Shown: positions 28,709-38,612 of the stretch, one piece after another
Layout of the letters: each line of letters starts with the position of its first letter
Position numbering within the stretch: position 1 is the first letter of the stretch
Assembly (NCBI RefSeq): GCF_001692325.1
Contig: NZ_LXKN01000001.1
Span: 62,001-126,000, forward strand
Length of the DNA: 64,000 bases
Source: Rhizobium sp. AC27/96
GTDB taxonomy: Bacteria; Pseudomonadota; Alphaproteobacteria; Rhizobiales; Rhizobiaceae
Reading direction: 5' to 3'
The notes under the pieces: generated by a model
The model's database searches: none
Told to the model about the DNA's origin: nothing
What the model saw: the letters and a program-made list of their open reading frames with translations, nothing else
Position numbers and translations under genes: made by a program

Positions 28709-28793
28709 CTGATTTCTACGACGTACGTTCCAAGCTCGCAGTCCTGAGCTTGCGAGAGGATGCGGGTGCAGTAACGACGTGCGATTCTCTCCG

Positions 28794-28844
28794 CCCTCAT
28801 GGTGAGGTGCGAAGCCCAAGGGCCGCAGCCTCGAACCACGAGGG
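28794..28844 (-). repeat. REP-like palindrome R4, inverted
   Basis: A 51-base variant of R2 with a slightly longer inner stem (TGCGA/GCAGC additions) and the same trailing GAGGGTCGGCC. With R3 it forms the second doublet, 85 bases between them. The whole 28588-28869 gap holds only R3, R4 and the nuclease promoter. Confidence 0.85.
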
Positions 28845-28869
28845 TCGGCCACGAAGCCTGCGCTGAAAA

Positions 28870-30120
28870 TTACTTCTCCAGCGCCACGACCACCTCGACA
28901 TGCGAGGTCCAGAGAAACTGGTCGATCGGCGTCACCCTGGTGATGCGGTAGCCGCCTTCGATGAGCAGTGCGAGATCGCGGGCGAGCGTCAGAGGGTTGC
29001 AGGAGACCGCGACGATCTTCTTGACTTGCGAGAGGGCGAGTTCCTTGCTCTGAAACTCTGCTCCGGCGCGCGGCGGGTCGAAGACGACGGCGTCGTAGAC
29101 TTTCAACTCCTGTTTCATCAGTGGCCGGCGGAAGAGATCGCGGCGCTCGATGGTGACAGGCTTCAACCCCTGCGTATTGCGGGCGGCATGGTCGAGTGCG
29201 GCGAGCGGCTTGCCTTCACTTTCCACCGCATGCACGCGCCCGATGCGCGCCAGGCGCAGCGAGAAGGTGCCGGCGCCGGCGAAGAGGTCGGCGATGCGCT
29301 TGGCCTTGCCGACATGGGCTGCGACCAGCTCAGCCATCGCGTCCTCGGCCTGCTTGGTTGCCTGCGTGAAGGCGCCCGGAGGAGGGGCAATCTGCACGCC
29401 GCCAAATTCGATGATCGGCTTTGCCGGCTCGACCAGGATTTCGCCGTTCAGCGACACGCGGGCTATGCCGCGAAGCGCCAGCACGGTCTCCACCGTGCTG
29501 CGGCGCTGTTTGTCGGATAGAGATTTGATGCCGTCGACAGCGAGATCGAGGCCGGATGACGTTTCCAGCACGGAAATGCGGAAAGCTTCGGCATTGACGG
29601 CGAGCGCGGTCGCGACCGCCCTGATCGCCTCGAGCCGCGACATGATCCCCGCGGACGCGATGGGACATTCCTCGATCGCGACGATGTGATGGCTTTCGGC
29701 CTGGTTGAAGCCGATCAGCGTGCTCTTTTCGGTCTTGCGTGCCGCAAAGATCACCCGCCGCCGCTCGCCGGGATGGGCAGCGACGATATCGTCCACCTCG
29801 GGCGTCAGGCCCTTGGAGCGCAATGCATCGACGACGAGCTGGCGCTTGAAGGCGCGGTAGGGCGCATCGGCATAGTGCTGCAGGGTGCAGCCGCCGCAGG
29901 TGCCGTTGACGCCATCCGGGCCGAAGTGTCGACAGTGCGGCTCCTGCCGATCCGGCGAAGCCGATGCGATCGACATCAGCGTGCCCTGACTTTTCACCCG
30001 CGCGATGGCGACGCTTTCGCCCGGAAGCGTGAAAGGCACATAGATCGGTCCGTCCGTGCCTTGCGCAATGCCGTCGCCCTGGGCGCCGAGCTTCTGGATG
30101 GTGACGGTTTCAGTGCTCAT
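28870..30120 (-). CDS. Class I SAM-dependent RNA (uracil-5-)methyltransferase, RumA/TrmA family
   Basis: A 416-residue enzyme predicted to methylate C5 of a uridine in rRNA or tRNA. It has an N-terminal TRAM-like beta domain (GDGIAQGTDGPIYVPFTLPGE), a cysteine cluster for an iron-sulfur centre (CRHFGPDGVNGTCGGCTLQH with an upstream partner), a SAM-binding ADLFAGAGTFSL motif, and the catalytic nucleophile in VSCNPLTLARDL. The fold matches RlmD/RumA; the exact target base is not decidable. Its start overlaps the stop of tlyA by 4 bases, so the two are translationally coupled. Confidence 0.9.
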   Translation of the reverse strand: MSTETVTIQKLGAQGDGIAQGTDGPIYVPFTLPGESVAIARVKSQGTLMSIASASPDRQEPHCRHFGPDGVNGTCGGCTLQHYADAPYRAFKRQLVVDALRSKGLTPEVDDIVAAHPGERRRVIFAARKTEKSTLIGFNQAESHHIVAIEECPIASAGIMSRLEAIRAVATALAVNAEAFRISVLETSSGLDLAVDGIKSLSDKQRRSTVETVLALRGIARVSLNGEILVEPAKPIIEFGGVQIAPPPGAFTQATKQAEDAMAELVAAHVGKAKRIADLFAGAGTFSLRLARIGRVHAVESEGKPLAALDHAARNTQGLKPVTIERRDLFRRPLMKQELKVYDAVVFDPPRAGAEFQSKELALSQVKKIVAVSCNPLTLARDLALLIEGGYRITRVTPIDQFLWTSHVEVVVALEK

Positions 30121-30857
30121 GGCTTGATCCCTGCGAGAAGAAATTCGTGGTTGCCGTCGCCGCCGGCAATGGGCGAGGGGATTAGGCCGAGGCTCTTCCA
30201 GCCCATATCCTCGGAGAACCAGCGCTCAAGTTCGGCAGCAACCGCCGGAGCGGAGGAGGGATCTTTTAGCAGTCCGGCCTTGCCGACAGCATCGCGACCC
30301 GCCTCGAATTGCGGCTTCACCAGCAGCGCCGCGCGCGCGCCCGGTTCGGCAAGAGCCAAGGCCGGTGCCAGCGCCAGCTTCAATGAGATGAAGGAGACGT
30401 CGGAAACGAGAAAGGAGAATGGCCCGCCGATATCTTCGGCGGTCAGGTAGCGGGCGTTCAGCCCTTCCATATTGGTGACGCGCGGATCGGCCGACATGCG
30501 CGGATGCATCTGTCCATGGCCGACATCAATGGATGTGACATGGGCTGCGCCGCGCTGCAGCAATACCTCGGTAAATCCGCCGGTGGATGCGCCGACGTCG
30601 AGACAGTGCAGGCCTTGCGGATTAAGGCCGAAATGATCGAGCGCGGCCACCAGTTTCAAGGCCGCACGGGACACGTAATCCTGAGCCGGATCGTCGATTC
30701 CGATCTGCACCTCCTCGGTAAACAGCGTCCCCGGCTTGGTGACGACCTTGCCGTCGACGGTCACGGTGCCGCGTTGGATGGCATCGCGCGCGCGGGAGCG
30801 GCTGGCGAAGAGCGAAAGGGTGACGAGGAGCTGGTCGAGGCGTTGAGGTTCGGACAT
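30117..30857 (-). CDS. tlyA: TlyA family rRNA 2'-O-methyltransferase
   Basis: A 246-residue two-domain protein: an N-terminal S4 RNA-binding domain (QRLDQLLVTLSLFASRSRARDAI, residues 4-60) and an FtsJ-like SAM methyltransferase (CLDVGASTGGFTEVLL; SDVSFISLK; LLVKPQFEAG). In mycobacteria TlyA makes 2'-O-methylcytidine in both ribosomal subunits and affects capreomycin sensitivity; a haemolysin label also circulates for this family. It is in an operon with the downstream RumA-like gene (4-base overlap). In many Rhizobiales this pair lies next to dxs; here three genes intervene. Confidence 0.9.
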   Translation of the reverse strand: MSEPQRLDQLLVTLSLFASRSRARDAIQRGTVTVDGKVVTKPGTLFTEEVQIGIDDPAQDYVSRAALKLVAALDHFGLNPQGLHCLDVGASTGGFTEVLLQRGAAHVTSIDVGHGQMHPRMSADPRVTNMEGLNARYLTAEDIGGPFSFLVSDVSFISLKLALAPALALAEPGARAALLVKPQFEAGRDAVGKAGLLKDPSSAPAVAAELERWFSEDMGWKSLGLIPSPIAGGDGNHEFLLAGIKP

Positions 30858-30971
30858 AGGCTGTCCATGCCGGTCAATGCATTGCGTTGCAAGCCTTTTG
30901 TGGCAATCTCGGCGTTGACGCCGGACTGCAGCCGGAGATAATCGCTTAAATCAACGGCTGAGGGGTCATTC

Positions 30972-31979
30972 ATGCGAAGAATCGGTGGCTATGCGGCTCT
31001 ACTGGCGATGTTTGCCGCGCCGGCCCTGGCGAACGACACCATGGCCGAGCTGAAGACGGGCGGTCTCGCCTATGTCCGCAGCGGCGATATCAGCATGGAT
31101 CAGGAAAAACTGTTCATCTCGGCGACCGAGGTGCGGGTGGATTACGTCTTCGAAAACACCTCCGACAAGGATGTCGAAAGCGTGGTTGCCTTTCCGATGC
31201 CCGATATCAAGGGCGATGTCGACAGCATGGTCGATGCCGGAAATGTCGATGCCGACAATTTTCTCGGCTTCACCGTGACCCAGGATGGCAAGGCCATCAC
31301 CCCAACGCTTCAGCAGCGCGTATCGGTCGCCGATGTCGACATGACCGACGAGTTGAAGGCGCATGGCGTGCCGCTGTTGCCGCTCAGCAAGGCCGCGATG
31401 GATGCCGTCGCCAAGCTGCCTCTTGATGTGTTGGAGGATTGGACCGCTCGCGGTCTGATCACCGACGATGAGTACGACAATGACGGCCAGGGTATGAAAC
31501 ATTATCCGACGCCGATGTGGACGCTGCATACCACTTATTGGTGGCGTACAAAATTTCCTGCCAAGGCGAAGATAGCAGTCGAGCACCGCTACAAGCCGAG
31601 CGTCGGCGGTACGGTAGCCATCACTTTCGCCGGCGATGAGGATTACCAAAAGCAGCGGCTGCAGGCCTACCGAAGCAAATATTGCGTCGATGAGAGCTTC
31701 CTGAAGACGGCGACCAAACTTGCAGCCGTGGCCGACAAGGGCGGCCGCACCTATGTCGAGAGCTGGATTTCCTATGTTTTGACCACCGGCGCCAACTGGT
31801 CCGGGCCGATCAAGCATTTCGAGCTGACGGTCGATAAGGGCAGTCCGGAAAACTACATCAGCTTCTGCGGAACTGACGTCAAGAAGACCGGGCCAACGAC
31901 TTTCCAGGTGACGGCGCAGGATTTTTATCCCGAGCACGATCTGGACATCCTAATCCTTTCCGCGGCACCCGTGAACTAG
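30972..31979 (+). CDS. DUF4424 family exported protein
   Basis: A 335-residue protein with a signal peptide (RRIGGYAALLAMFAAPALA) and a single DUF4424 domain: VDYVFENTSDKDVESVVAFPMPD near the N-terminus, a central TTYWWRTKFPAKAKIAVEHRYKPSVGG, and a C-terminal LTVDKGSPENYISFCG. It is probably periplasmic. The function is unknown. The upstream 114 bases are shared with divergent tlyA. An 8-bp hairpin (32052-32075) lies downstream but lacks a T-tract. Confidence 0.8.
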   Translation: MRRIGGYAALLAMFAAPALANDTMAELKTGGLAYVRSGDISMDQEKLFISATEVRVDYVFENTSDKDVESVVAFPMPDIKGDVDSMVDAGNVDADNFLGFTVTQDGKAITPTLQQRVSVADVDMTDELKAHGVPLLPLSKAAMDAVAKLPLDVLEDWTARGLITDDEYDNDGQGMKHYPTPMWTLHTTYWWRTKFPAKAKIAVEHRYKPSVGGTVAITFAGDEDYQKQRLQAYRSKYCVDESFLKTATKLAAVADKGGRTYVESWISYVLTTGANWSGPIKHFELTVDKGSPENYISFCGTDVKKTGPTTFQVTAQDFYPEHDLDILILSAAPVN

Positions 31980-32207
31980 GCCGCGTTTAAAGACCAGTTG
32001 CGCGAAATTAAATAAATTTAAAGCCGAAGCCCTTACGGATATTCGGGATTACGGCGATCGGTTTCGAGATCGCCGCCTGCCATGAAGGCTTCGCGCTTCC
32101 GCGTCCCAATCATGCCCTTCCCTGTATTTTCCGAGTATTCGGCTGTGTTTTTCCCAACCACGGCTCGTTGATGCTCGCCAGGACCGGCGCTCAGGAGGCG
32201 CTCGCTC

Positions 32208-34148
32208 ATGTTTGCGAAAAGACTCTCGCTGAATGGCAAGCTTGCCATTACGTTCACGGCGCTGATTGCCATTTTTGCCTGTGTTTCCGCATTCGTCTAC
32301 GCCAAGGAAGAGGTGTCGGCCGGAGCTGCGGCGGAACAGGCCAAGTCGCACCAGCTCGTCAATCTTGTCGATGACTCCCTGCAGGCCATGCTGGAACAGG
32401 CCGTCAACCTGCGCGGCTTCCTGCTGCTGCGCAGCGACAGCACCTATGGCGATATTTTTGCCAATCGCGAGCGGATGCTGAAGAGCATCGCCGCTGCCAA
32501 GCAGGTTGCCGCCGATTCTCCGGATCTGCTTGGTGCCATCGATAACATGCAGAAAGCCGCCGATCTCTATTTCCATCAGCTTGCGGAGCCGCAGGCCAAG
32601 GCCCGCAAGGAAACCGAGATGCCGCTCGACCAGGTCGTCAAGATCGGTCAGAACGAGACCAAGGGCCAGCTCGATGGCTTCCGCGAGGCTGCCGCCAAGA
32701 TCAAGCAGGCTGCTCGCACTAGGGCCGGTGATCTCGCCGCCACCCAGGAAGACGCCAACAGCGATCTGCGCCTGACGCTGATCGCAGGCGGCATCTTCGT
32801 GGCGCTGCTTGCCGCTCTTCTTGCCTGGCTGCTGTCACGCATCACCGTTCGTCCGATCGTCGGCATGACGGCCGCCATGGGTCGCCTGGCCAGTGGCGAG
32901 CACGATATCGATGTTCCAGCCGTCGGCCGTGGCGATGAAGTCGGCCGCATGGCCGATGCCGTCCTCATGTTCAAGCAGGCGGCGATCGAAAAGCTTCGCC
33001 TTGCCGGCGAGACCGATCGCATGCGCGATGACGCCGAGCGTCAGCGCCAGATGAGCGACGAGCAGAAAGCGCGCGAAGAGGGCGAAATCCGCTTTGCGAT
33101 GGAAACGCTCGCGGCCGGGCTTTCCGCTCTCTCAGCCGGCAATGTCGCGGCACGGCTAGATCGCGCCTTCGCGCCGCAGTTCGACAGCGTTCGTGCCGAT
33201 TTCAACAATGCCGTCGAAAAGCTGGAAGCGGCCCTGCAGTCGGTTGGCCGCAACGCCGCCGCCATCAATGCCGGCGCCGGCGAGATCCGCTCCGCGGCCG
33301 ACGAGCTTGCTCATCGCACCGAGCAGCAGGCAGCCTCCGTCGAGGAAACGGCCGCGGCGCTGGAACAGGTGACGACGACGGTTCGTGATTCGGCCAAGCG
33401 CGCCGAGGATGTCGGCCATCTCGTCGAACGTGCCCGTCTCGGCGCCGAAAAGTCCGGCGAAGTGGTGCGCAAGGCAGTCTCCGCCATGCAGCAGATCGAA
33501 AAGTCTTCGGGCGAGATCAGCAACATCATCAGCGTCATCGACGATATCGCCTTCCAGACCAACCTGCTCGCCTTGAATGCCGGCGTCGAAGCCGCCCGTG
33601 CCGGCGATGCCGGCAAGGGCTTTGCCGTCGTTGCCCAGGAAGTGCGCGAGCTCGCCCAGCGCTCTGCCAATGCCGCCAAGGAAATCAAGGCGCTGATCAC
33701 CACCTCGAGCGATCAGGTCAACACCGGCGTATCCCTGGTCGGCGAGACCGGCAAGGCGCTGGAGCTGATCGTCTCGGAAGTGCAGGAAATCAATCGCCAC
33801 GTCGGCGCGATCGTCACGGCGACCCGCGAACAGTCGACCGGCCTGCAGGAGATTAATACCGCCGTCAACACCATGGATCAGGGCACGCAGAAGAACGCCG
33901 CCATGGTCGAGGAGCAGACTGCAGCAAGCCATGCGCTTGCCCGCGAAGCTGCTTCGCTGAATGAGTTGTTGCAGCAGTTCCGCCTCGGCAACGCACCACA
34001 AGCAGCACCCGCCCGGCCTGCCGTCGCGACGCCGCGTTCAAAGCCGGCGGCATCGCCGGCGCGGGCTCTGGGCCGCACCGTGGCCAAGGCCTTCGGCGCC
34101 AAGGCAAGTGCCGCAGTGCCCGCGCAGGACGAATGGGAAGAGTTCTGA
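32208..34148 (+). CDS. Methyl-accepting chemotaxis protein
   Basis: A 646-residue transmembrane chemoreceptor. TM1 is about 12-31 and TM2 about 188-208, enclosing a periplasmic four-helix-bundle-like sensor of about 155 residues. A HAMP domain follows TM2, with a second HAMP-like segment at about 300-345, then the signalling hairpin with its conserved tip ([21 protein letters not shown], from about 444). The C-terminus ends DEWEEF, the pentapeptide-type tether for CheR/CheB used by adapting receptors. ATG 32208 follows GAGGCGC. The ligand is not predictable. It is monocistronic with a terminator downstream. Confidence 0.93.
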   Translation: MFAKRLSLNGKLAITFTALIAIFACVSAFVYAKEEVSAGAAAEQAKSHQLVNLVDDSLQAMLEQAVNLRGFLLLRSDSTYGDIFANRERMLKSIAAAKQVAADSPDLLGAIDNMQKAADLYFHQLAEPQAKARKETEMPLDQVVKIGQNETKGQLDGFREAAAKIKQAARTRAGDLAATQEDANSDLRLTLIAGGIFVALLAALLAWLLSRITVRPIVGMTAAMGRLASGEHDIDVPAVGRGDEVGRMADAVLMFKQAAIEKLRLAGETDRMRDDAERQRQMSDEQKAREEGEIRFAMETLAAGLSALSAGNVAARLDRAFAPQFDSVRADFNNAVEKLEAALQSVGRNAAAINAGAGEIRSAADELAHRTEQQAASVEETAAALEQVTTTVRDSAKRAEDVGHLVERARLGAEKSGEVVRKAVSAMQQIEKSSGEISNIISVIDDIAFQTNLLALNAGVEAARAGDAGKGFAVVAQEVRELAQRSANAAKEIKALITTSSDQVNTGVSLVGETGKALELIVSEVQEINRHVGAIVTATREQSTGLQEINTAVNTMDQGTQKNAAMVEEQTAASHALAREAASLNELLQQFRLGNAPQAAPARPAVATPRSKPAASPARALGRTVAKAFGAKASAAVPAQDEWEEF

Positions 34149-34497
34149 GCGCTTTCCGGTAGTACTCAAAGCGACGGCCTTGCAAGGCCGTTCGCCGGGA
34201 ATCATCTCCTTCAGACTTCGTCGGCCCGCCGCTCTGTGGCGGGCCGATTTGCGTTTCACAGGCAGCGCAAAAAGGAAAAATTCCGGCATGCGTTGTTTTG
34301 GAGCAGGTCGTTTCAAGGCAGGTGGTGGCACTTCCCCAGGGCTGCGGGGTTTTAAGAGCTGCCATACCGTTTTCGATGCGCGGTCGGGACATGCTTTCGT
34401 CAAGATTTATTAAATATTTGATCGGTGGCAGGGTTGCGCTCAGCGTCGATCCACTTTTTCTATAGCCTTATTACGAGGATTGCCGAGGGAGATTCGA
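34149..34497 (+). other. 349-bp gene-free interval
   Basis: It contains an 18-bp perfect palindrome (34174-34191, ACGGCCTTGCAAGGCCGT), the terminator hairpin at 34221-34247, and then the promoter region of the diguanylate cyclase gene. No ORF with coding character was seen. Confidence 0.6.
34221..34250 (+). terminator. Rho-independent terminator of the chemoreceptor gene
   Basis: A 10-bp stem, TCGGCCCGCC (34221-34230) with GGCGGGCCGA (34238-34247), has a 7-base loop and is followed by TTTGCGTTT. Confidence 0.75.
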
Positions 34498-35526
34498 ATG
34501 GGACAACTCGTCCGAGTTCCGGCCAATGAAACACAGAGACTTTTGGCTGTACGCTCCCTGAATGCGATCCACAGCATTCCGACGCCGGAGCTGGCCATTG
34601 TCGCCGAGCTTGCAAGACAAGTCTTCGCCTCGCCCTATGCCGCGATCAATATAATCGACGAAGACTGGCAGCGCATAGCCGGGCAGGCCGGCCTGAAGAT
34701 TGCCGAATGCTCTCGCGATATGTCGATCTGCACCCGCGTGGTCTTCGACGACGAATTGCTTGTCATATCCGATCTGGCCGCCGATCCCGAGCTGAAGAGC
34801 GCCCCCTTTGTGGTCGAGGATCCGCATCTGCGTTTCTATGCCGGCGCGCCGGTGCGGCTGGAAAATGGCCTGCCGGTCGGCGCCTTCTGCATTCTCGACC
34901 AGAAGCCACGGGAGTTCTCCGAGAGCGAGGAGCAAAGCCTCGTGCGGTTCGCCCAGATCGCAAGTGCGCTTCTGCGGCTTCAAAAGACCAATCTGCTGAT
35001 GGGTATCGCCGAGAATGGTTTGCGCACTGCCGCCATGACCGACCCTTTGACCCGTTTCCTGAACAGGTCGGCGCTGGAGGCTGTGGTCGATGGATCGCTG
35101 AGCGCGGCCGTCGCTGCCGGCCGCAACTTCGGTGTGCTTTATCTCGACATGGACGGCTTCAAGTCGATCAACGACCGCTTTGGTCACAATGTCGGCGATG
35201 AGGTCTTATGCGAGGCTGCCCTGCGCATCCGCTCGGTCATTTCCACCGAGGACATTGTCGTACGCATGGGCGGCGATGAGTTCGCGATATTCGTTCCTGA
35301 TCCGGCCGACAGGAGCGCTCTTCTATCCCTTTCGGAACGGCTGCTTGTCGCTTTTCGTGCGCCCTTCACGGTCGATGGCGTGTCCGTTTTTGCCCGGTTG
35401 AGCATAGGCGCAGCGCTGGCGCCGCATGACGGTGCGACGCGCATATTGCTGTTGAAGAATGTCGATGCCGCCCTCTATCAGGCCAAGGCAGCCGGGCGAG
35501 ACCGGGTTGCTGTCTTCCAGCCCTGA
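34498..35526 (+). CDS. GAF-GGDEF diguanylate cyclase
   Basis: A 342-residue soluble protein predicted to make the second messenger cyclic di-GMP. An N-terminal GAF sensor domain (about 20-165; AINIIDEDWQRIAGQAG, FYAGAPVRLENGLPVGAFCILD) is followed by a GGDEF domain (about 180-340) with an intact active site RMGGDEF (GGDEF at 258-262) and DMDGFKSINDRFGHNVGDE. The inhibitory I-site RxxD expected at 249-252 reads STED, so product feedback inhibition is probably absent. ATG 34498 has GAGGGA upstream. It follows the chemoreceptor but has its own promoter region. Confidence 0.9.
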   Translation: MGQLVRVPANETQRLLAVRSLNAIHSIPTPELAIVAELARQVFASPYAAINIIDEDWQRIAGQAGLKIAECSRDMSICTRVVFDDELLVISDLAADPELKSAPFVVEDPHLRFYAGAPVRLENGLPVGAFCILDQKPREFSESEEQSLVRFAQIASALLRLQKTNLLMGIAENGLRTAAMTDPLTRFLNRSALEAVVDGSLSAAVAAGRNFGVLYLDMDGFKSINDRFGHNVGDEVLCEAALRIRSVISTEDIVVRMGGDEFAIFVPDPADRSALLSLSERLLVAFRAPFTVDGVSVFARLSIGAALAPHDGATRILLLKNVDAALYQAKAAGRDRVAVFQP

Positions 35527-35575
35527 GATCACAAACGATCGGCAAGCCCGGGAGGCGGCCGATAAGGCCTAGATC

Positions 35576-37492
35576 CTATCCGGCCGCTTCGACGATACGG
35601 CTATGGCCAAGCGCTCTGAACACCGTCTGCACGATGCCGGCGCGGTCGAGGCCGGCCTTGGCATTCATCACCTCGGGCTTGGCCTGATCCATCCAGATAT
35701 CGGGCATGACGAGCGTGCGGATCTTCAGCCCGTTATCGAGCAATCCCTCGCTGGCGAGGAACTGCATGACCTGGCTGCCGAAGCCGCCGACCGAGCCTTC
35801 TTCGATGGTGATCAGCATCTCGTGGTGAGCGGCAAGCTGGCGAATGAGATCATGATCGAGCGGCTTGGCGAAACGGGCATCCGCAACCGTCGTCGGCAGG
35901 CCGGCAGCATCGAGATCTTCGGCAGCGGCAAGGCTGTCGGCCAGGCGCGTGCCGAAGGAGAGCAATGCAACCTTCGAACCCTGCTTGATCACACGACCCC
36001 TGCCGATTTCCAGGATCTGGCCCCGCTCGGGCATGTCGATACCGACGCCTTCGCCGCGCGGATAGCGGAACGAAATCGGGCCGAGATCGTAGGCGGCGGC
36101 GGTGCGCACCATATGCTTGAGCTCCGCCTCATCGGAAGCGGCCATGACGACGAAACCGGGCAGTGTGGCGAGGAAGGCGGTGTCGAAGGAGCCCGCATGC
36201 GTCGGGCCGTCAGCCCCGACAAAGCCGGCACGGTCGATCGGGAAGCGAACCGGGAGACCCTGAATCGCCACGTCATGAACCACCTGGTCATAGGCGCGCT
36301 GCAGGAAGGTGGAATAAAGGGCGGCAAACGGCTTGTAGCCCTCGGCGGCAAGGCCAGCGGCAAAGGTCACGGCATGCTGCTCGGCGATGCCGACGTCGAA
36401 ACAGCGCTTGGGGAAAAATTCCTGCAGCTTGTCGAGGCCGGTGCCATTCGGCATGGCGGCTGTGATGCCGACAATCTTCTCGTCAAGCGTTGCCTCCTGC
36501 ACCAGGGCATCGGCGAAGACGCTGGTATAGCTCGGTGCATTCGGTTTCACCTTGGCCTGCGCGCCGGTGATGACGTCGAACTTGTTGACGCCGTGATACT
36601 TGTCGGCAGCTGCCTCGGCGGGGGGATAACCCTTGCCCTTTTGCGTCACGACATGAATCAGCACCGGACCCTGCGCATTGTCGCGCACATTGCGCAGCAC
36701 TGGCAGCAGGTGTTCGAAGGAGTGACCGTCGATCGGGCCGATATGGTAGAAACCCATCTCCTCGAACATCGTCCCGCCGGTCACATAGCCCCGTGCATGT
36801 TCGACTGCCCGCGTGATGGCGCGATCGACCTTCTTGCCAAGATAGGCCGTCAGCTTCTTGCCGAGGTCGCGGAAGCCCATATAGGTGCGGCCGGAGGCGA
36901 GGCGGGCGAGATAGGCGCTCATTGCGCCGGTCGGCGGCGCGATCGACATGTCGTTGTCGTTGAGGATGACGATCAGTCGTGCATCGAGCGCGCCGGCATT
37001 GTTAAGGGCTTCATAGGCCATGCCGGCCGACATGGCGCCATCGCCGATCACGGCAATGACGCGGCGGTCGGCCTTGTCGAGCTCGGCGGCCACAGCCATG
37101 CCGAGGCCGGCGGAAATGGACGTCGATGAATGCGCGGCGCCGAAGGGGTCGTATTCGCTTTCGGCCCGACGCGTGAAGCCGGAAAGGCCGTCTTCCTGCC
37201 TCAGCGTGCGGATGCGATCACGCCGCCCGGTCAGGATCTTGTGCGGATAACACTGATGCCCGACATCGAAGATCAGGCGATCGCTCGGCGTGTTGAAAAC
37301 GCTGTGGATGGCGATGGTCAGTTCGACGACGCCAAGGCCGGCGCCGAGATGCCCGCCGGTGCGCGACACCGCATCGATCATCTCGTCGCGGACTTCGCGG
37401 GCGAGTTGCGGCAAGTCCCGGTCCTCAAGCTTGCGCAGGTCGGAAGGAAAATGGACCCGGTCGAGCAGCGGCGTCTCTGGCATTTGTGTCAA
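35576..37492 (-). CDS. dxs: 1-deoxy-D-xylulose-5-phosphate synthase
   Basis: Dxs condenses pyruvate and glyceraldehyde 3-phosphate with thiamine diphosphate, the entry step of the MEP isoprenoid pathway. The 638-residue length is standard. Motifs: [33 protein letters not shown], the ThDP-binding [18 protein letters not shown], and [17 protein letters not shown] in the second half. The start is TTG 37492, 8 bases after AGAGG; an ATG lies 9 bases further in. It is preceded on the same strand by pirin (125-bp gap containing the palindrome GGCGGGATCCCGCC), so it may be read from its own promoter. Confidence 0.95.
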   Translation of the reverse strand: MTQMPETPLLDRVHFPSDLRKLEDRDLPQLAREVRDEMIDAVSRTGGHLGAGLGVVELTIAIHSVFNTPSDRLIFDVGHQCYPHKILTGRRDRIRTLRQEDGLSGFTRRAESEYDPFGAAHSSTSISAGLGMAVAAELDKADRRVIAVIGDGAMSAGMAYEALNNAGALDARLIVILNDNDMSIAPPTGAMSAYLARLASGRTYMGFRDLGKKLTAYLGKKVDRAITRAVEHARGYVTGGTMFEEMGFYHIGPIDGHSFEHLLPVLRNVRDNAQGPVLIHVVTQKGKGYPPAEAAADKYHGVNKFDVITGAQAKVKPNAPSYTSVFADALVQEATLDEKIVGITAAMPNGTGLDKLQEFFPKRCFDVGIAEQHAVTFAAGLAAEGYKPFAALYSTFLQRAYDQVVHDVAIQGLPVRFPIDRAGFVGADGPTHAGSFDTAFLATLPGFVVMAASDEAELKHMVRTAAAYDLGPISFRYPRGEGVGIDMPERGQILEIGRGRVIKQGSKVALLSFGTRLADSLAAAEDLDAAGLPTTVADARFAKPLDHDLIRQLAAHHEMLITIEEGSVGGFGSQVMQFLASEGLLDNGLKIRTLVMPDIWMDQAKPEVMNAKAGLDRAGIVQTVFRALGHSRIVEAAG

Positions 37493-37617
37493 GGCTGGAG
37501 CCTCTTTCTTGCTATTCTTGGGCGGGATCCCGCCTTTACGTCAAAACAGATTGCGACAAAAGACGCCGAATTCAAGGTGCACCCGAACAAGAAACATGTG
37601 GGATTGTTATGAACCCG

Positions 37618-38541
37618 TTAGCCCTCCGGCAATGGAATGAATTCTTCCTCATCGCCCGGTACGATGTCGAAGCGGCCCGTGCGCCATTCTTCCTTGGCCT
37701 TTTCGATGCGTTCCTTGGAAGATGACACGAAGTTCCACCAGATATAGCGCTTCGAATTGAGCGCCGCACCACCAAAAAGCATGAGATGACAGCCTTTTTC
37801 CGCAGCTTCGAGGGTTATGGCGTCGCCGGGGCGGAAAACGAGCAGCTGGTCCTGGGCAAAGTGATCGCCCGCAACGATGAGCGAGCCGGAGAGGATATAG
37901 ACCGCGCGCTCTTCATGGGCTGCGCCAAAAGGAAACGTCGCGTTCGGCTGAAGCTGCAGATCGACATAGAGCGTGTCGGTGAAGGATTTCACCGGAGATT
38001 TCAGGCCTTCGAAATCGCCGATCACCACGCGCCCGGTCACGCCGCCATCGGAAATGACAGGTAGCTCGTCTTTCTCCGTATGGGCAAAGGAGGGGTCGAT
38101 CTCCTCCCTGTCGTCGGGGAGCGCCAGCCATGTCTGTAGGCCCGACATCGCAAAGGGATGGTCGCGCAGATTTTCGGGGGTGCGTTCGGAGTGTACGATC
38201 CCGCGTCCGGCCGTCATCAGGTTGACGTCGCCGGGGCGGATTACCTTGGCCGTGCCGAGGCTGTCGAGATGGCGGATCTCGCCGTCGAACAGGTAAGTGA
38301 CGGTGGAAAGGCCGATATGCGGATGCGGGCGCACATCTACCGCCTGGCCTGGCCGAAAGATTGCAGGCCCCATGCGGTCGAAGAAGATGAACGGCCCCAC
38401 CAGCCGCCGCCGGCTGCTCGGAAGAGCCCGCCGCACGGAGAAGCCACCAAGGTCGCTGGTGCGCGGAATGATGAGATTCTCGATCGCGTCGCAGGCGAAG
38501 GCATCACCGGCGTGCGGATCATTTCCTGGGAAAAAGGACAT
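37618..38541 (-). CDS. Pirin family protein
   Basis: A 307-residue bicupin. The metal ligands of pirins are visible in RPHPHIGLSTVTYLF and in GRGIVHSE, with the second cupin half starting around LQPNATFPFGAAHEERAVYILSG. Bacterial pirins have been reported as quercetinases or redox-linked binding proteins, so the biochemical role is open. Length is usual to slightly long. It lies between xseB and dxs on the same strand, 71 bases downstream of xseB. Confidence 0.88.
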   Translation of the reverse strand: MSFFPGNDPHAGDAFACDAIENLIIPRTSDLGGFSVRRALPSSRRRLVGPFIFFDRMGPAIFRPGQAVDVRPHPHIGLSTVTYLFDGEIRHLDSLGTAKVIRPGDVNLMTAGRGIVHSERTPENLRDHPFAMSGLQTWLALPDDREEIDPSFAHTEKDELPVISDGGVTGRVVIGDFEGLKSPVKSFTDTLYVDLQLQPNATFPFGAAHEERAVYILSGSLIVAGDHFAQDQLLVFRPGDAITLEAAEKGCHLMLFGGAALNSKRYIWWNFVSSSKERIEKAKEEWRTGRFDIVPGDEEEFIPLPEG

Positions 38542-38612
38542 GGAGGCTCTCCTTTCGGTTGAGGTGCAACCTACCGGGAATGTCAGGCAAACTCAAACTT
38601 TCCCGTTTTGTC

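Noticed and set aside
27984..28844. CRISPR array interpretation of the four repeats
   Set aside because: The repeats alternate in orientation, have unequal spacing (188, 402 and 85 bases) and enclose a gene; no cas gene is present.
28630..28866. A 78-codon plus-strand frame upstream of the GIY-YIG gene
   Set aside because: It consists almost entirely of repeats R3 and R4, so its open frame reflects the palindromes and not a protein.
35538..35563. A terminator between the cyclase and dxs genes
   Set aside because: Only a 6-bp stem (ATCGGC/GCCGAT) with a long loop and no T-tract.
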